The position numbers and the translations under genes are program-made. Below are positions 14,460 through 15,350 of a stretch of 15,350 bases of DNA, one piece after another; within the stretch, counting starts at the first letter, position 1; each line of letters opens with the position of its first letter. This stretch comes from Thermodesulfovibrionales bacterium. GTDB lineage: Bacteria > Nitrospirota > Thermodesulfovibrionia > Thermodesulfovibrionales > SM23-35. The notes below the pieces were generated by a model. The model worked only from the letters and a program-made list of their open reading frames with translations, ran no database searches and had not been told where the DNA came from. The DNA is taken from NCBI GenBank assembly GCA_020062205.1, contig JAGUWT010000258.1, forward strand, positions 1 through 15,350, given 5' to 3'.

Positions 14460-14686
14460 TTCAGTTTTAAGCGTGCTTCCCTTAAGACATCTTTTGCCGG
14501 CTTGCATTTAACTTTGCCGCTCTTAATTTCCCTGCTGCGTCTCTTAGCCTCTTTTATCCAGAGGGCTTCTATATCCTTATCCTGCTTTTCATCAAGGCTT
14601 TCAATAAGTTTTTCAGCAAGTAATGCACGGGACTCAGTTGGCAAGCCTAATAACTCAATCGCTATCTTTTCAACAGTTGTGGACAT
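14456..14686 (-). CDS. Addiction-module antitoxin (PF09720-type)
   Basis: 76-aa antitoxin of the putative addiction module component family. IAIELLGLPTESRALLAEKL (about 8-27) is the dimer/helix segment, and AKRRSREIKSGKVKCKPAKD then VLREARLKL is the C-terminal toxin-binding tail with the family pattern R..E...G.....PA.....AR. A perfect GGAGGTGA lies before the ATG. Upstream, TATAAT at 14718-14723 supplies a -10. Antitoxin first and toxin second with a 4-base overlap is the normal order. Confidence 0.87.
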   Translation of the reverse strand: MSTTVEKIAIELLGLPTESRALLAEKLIESLDEKQDKDIEALWIKEAKRRSREIKSGKVKCKPAKDVLREARLKLK

Positions 14687-14717
14687 TTAATTCACCTCCT
14701 TTTAAGAAATATATTTT

Positions 14718-14723
14718 ATTATA
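14718..14723 (-). promoter_or_regulatory. Consensus -10 for the antitoxin-toxin operon
   Basis: The minus strand reads TATAAT at 14723-14718, which would start transcription near 14711, about 25 bases before the antitoxin ATG. No good -35 is seen at 16-18 bases, so a regulator or an extended contact may compensate. Confidence 0.4.
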
Positions 14724-14736
14724 CAATGGATTAATC

Positions 14737-14844
14737 TCATCTATCTTCCCCAACCATAACCTTCCCTGTCACCACATTGCTGATAAGAGCCTGACGGTAT
14801 TCTTTGAGTTTTTCGTTTTGGGAGAGGATTTTTTTGATGGTCAT
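14737..14844 (-). pseudogene. hsdS: Type I specificity subunit (HsdS) C-terminal remnant
   Basis: A 35-codon frame containing ILSQNEKLKEYRQALISNVV followed by TGKVMVG and a stop. LKEYRQALIS..VTGK is the well-known end of HsdS proteins (the last conserved helix after the second target-recognition domain). Both recognition domains are missing. A good GGAGGTGA precedes an internal ATG at 14844, so a 35-aa peptide might still be made. The adjacent 14845-14983 stretch has no gene I can support. Confidence 0.65.
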
Positions 14845-14983
14845 TTCAATCACCTCCACACTAGTTTATCCAGCACCTTCCAGAATACCCCTCAGATCTG
14901 CTGCGGGGATGAATGGATAAGATAATCTTCCCGCGGGGTCAAATACCCTGCAGGAAGGTACTCGGATTTATTTAATGTTCTTT

Positions 14984-15074
14984 GTCTATATCTTACCAAC
15001 ATCCGAGCCGTGATTTCAGTATCGGGTCAATGATCTCATAGCCTCCGCTGTCCCGCCCCATGCGGTATTTGATG
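14984..15074. repeat. Imperfect direct repeat, copy B (91 bp)
   Basis: Partner of 13717-13808. On the minus strand this copy has an open frame from an ATG at 15061: MGRDSGGYEIIDPILKSRL, then GCW and TAA. In copy A a one-base difference breaks that frame, but the last 15 codons are still alignable. Confidence 0.65.
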
Positions 15075-15075
15075 C

Positions 15076-15231
15076 TTACTCCTCTCCACACATCTCAACA
15101 ATAATCCGTTCAATGCAATAATAATCCCTCAACTGTTTGACGACGTGTTCAGAAAAAGGACGATAGCCGTCGAGAGCGGATTTGATGGAGATGATTTTTT
15201 TAAAGATGTCTTTCATCTCAAGATTAGCCAT
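15076..15231 (-). pseudogene. Fic-family N-terminal fragment
   Basis: A 51-codon frame MANLEMKDIFKK, then SALDGYRPFSEHVVKQLRDY. This matches the lead-in of Fic AMP-transferase proteins (LD..RPL....V..L...) just before the inhibitory/substrate segment ..SNAIEGN.... Here it switches after DYYCIE to unrelated residues and stops, so the HPFxxGNG catalytic domain is lost. The second ATG (15216) overlaps the stop of the upstream HTH frame as ATGA. Confidence 0.5.
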
Positions 15232-15350
15232 AACCTTTTAAAAATGTACCCGTCCCCTTTTATCTCCTCCTGACCTATCTTCACGGCACGAATCTGCTTC
15301 TCTCTAATAAGCTCCCGCACTCTATATTCAGACAAGCCAAGCTGTTTAGC
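15213..15350 (-). CDS. Excisionase/HTH_17-type DNA-binding protein, C-terminal part (cut by window edge)
   Basis: The frame enters at the window end and reads AKQLGLSEYRVRELIREKQI, then RAVKIGQ, the classic winged-helix HTH of excisionase-family proteins. After IGQ, where relatives have WRI and a C-terminal helix, it runs through a GGGGACGGGTACATT-containing stretch and stops at 15213, so the tail seems replaced. The N-terminus lies outside the window. Confidence 0.6.
   Translation of the reverse strand, partial: AKQLGLSEYRVRELIREKQIRAVKIGQEEIKGDGYIFKRLWLILR
15243..15257. repeat. Possible dispersed repeat motif (GGGGACGGGTACATT)
   Basis: AATGTACCCGTCCCC on the + strand. Sequences of this type recur near REP-like elements and truncated genes in some anaerobe genomes (recollection only). 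It occurs once in this window, inside the disrupted HTH tail. Confidence 0.25.

Noticed and set aside
14460..14507. Longer start for the RelE-type toxin
   Set aside because: The extra residues are encoded inside the antitoxin gene and the ATGA overlap start is standard.
1..15350. CRISPR array, rRNA or tRNA genes, complete insertion sequence
   Set aside because: No regularly spaced repeats, no tRNA-like or rRNA-like sequence and no transposase frame were seen on either strand.

Overview
This is an AT-rich bacterial chromosome segment. No gene in it fixes the species. A c-di-AMP (ydaO-type) riboswitch in front of a Kup potassium transporter, together with the general style of the proteins, fits an anaerobe of a Nitrospirota- or Desulfobacterota-like lineage, but that assignment is inference and weak.

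Left part (1-8853), housekeeping. Endonuclease V (nfi, +) runs tail to tail against carB (-). A 350-base divergent gap follows, holding a promoter with an overlapping 9-bp inverted repeat and the ydaO riboswitch, then kup (+). Next come an overlapping MNT nucleotidyltransferase/HEPN pair whose mRNA looks leaderless, an Smr-domain protein, and an exported cyclophilin-type peptidyl-prolyl isomerase. A flavin reductase/flavoredoxin-like gene (-) faces them.

Right part (8856-15350), a minus-strand defence and toxin-antitoxin island with much debris. Read in the direction of transcription, from high to low coordinates, it contains: the end of an excisionase-type HTH gene; a Fic-like N-terminal fragment; a 91-bp repeat copy; an HsdS C-terminal fragment; an intact RelE/ParE-type toxin with its addiction-module antitoxin; an HsdR C-terminal fragment; the second copy of the repeat; a C-terminally shortened MNT; the cassette described below; two diverged N-terminal fragments of a type III-like restriction helicase flanking an MNT and a DUF433/DUF5615 toxin-antitoxin pair; and a 25-codon MNT stub.

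The most interesting unit is the cassette at 10328-13394. It encodes a GIY-YIG nuclease (155 aa), an otherwise easily missed 59-aa protein at 12751-12930, and an 808-aa RecF/Rad50-like ATPase. The ATPase has a CPLC zinc-hook motif, an ABC signature, and a C-terminal HEPN-like plus zinc-ribbon extension. All three genes are joined by 4-base ATGA/GTGA stop-start overlaps. Effector nuclease + small middle protein + SMC-like ATPase is the layout of ABC-ATPase three-component conflict systems (Lamassu and ABC-3C types), so this is a good candidate anti-phage system. I cannot match it to a named type from sequence alone.
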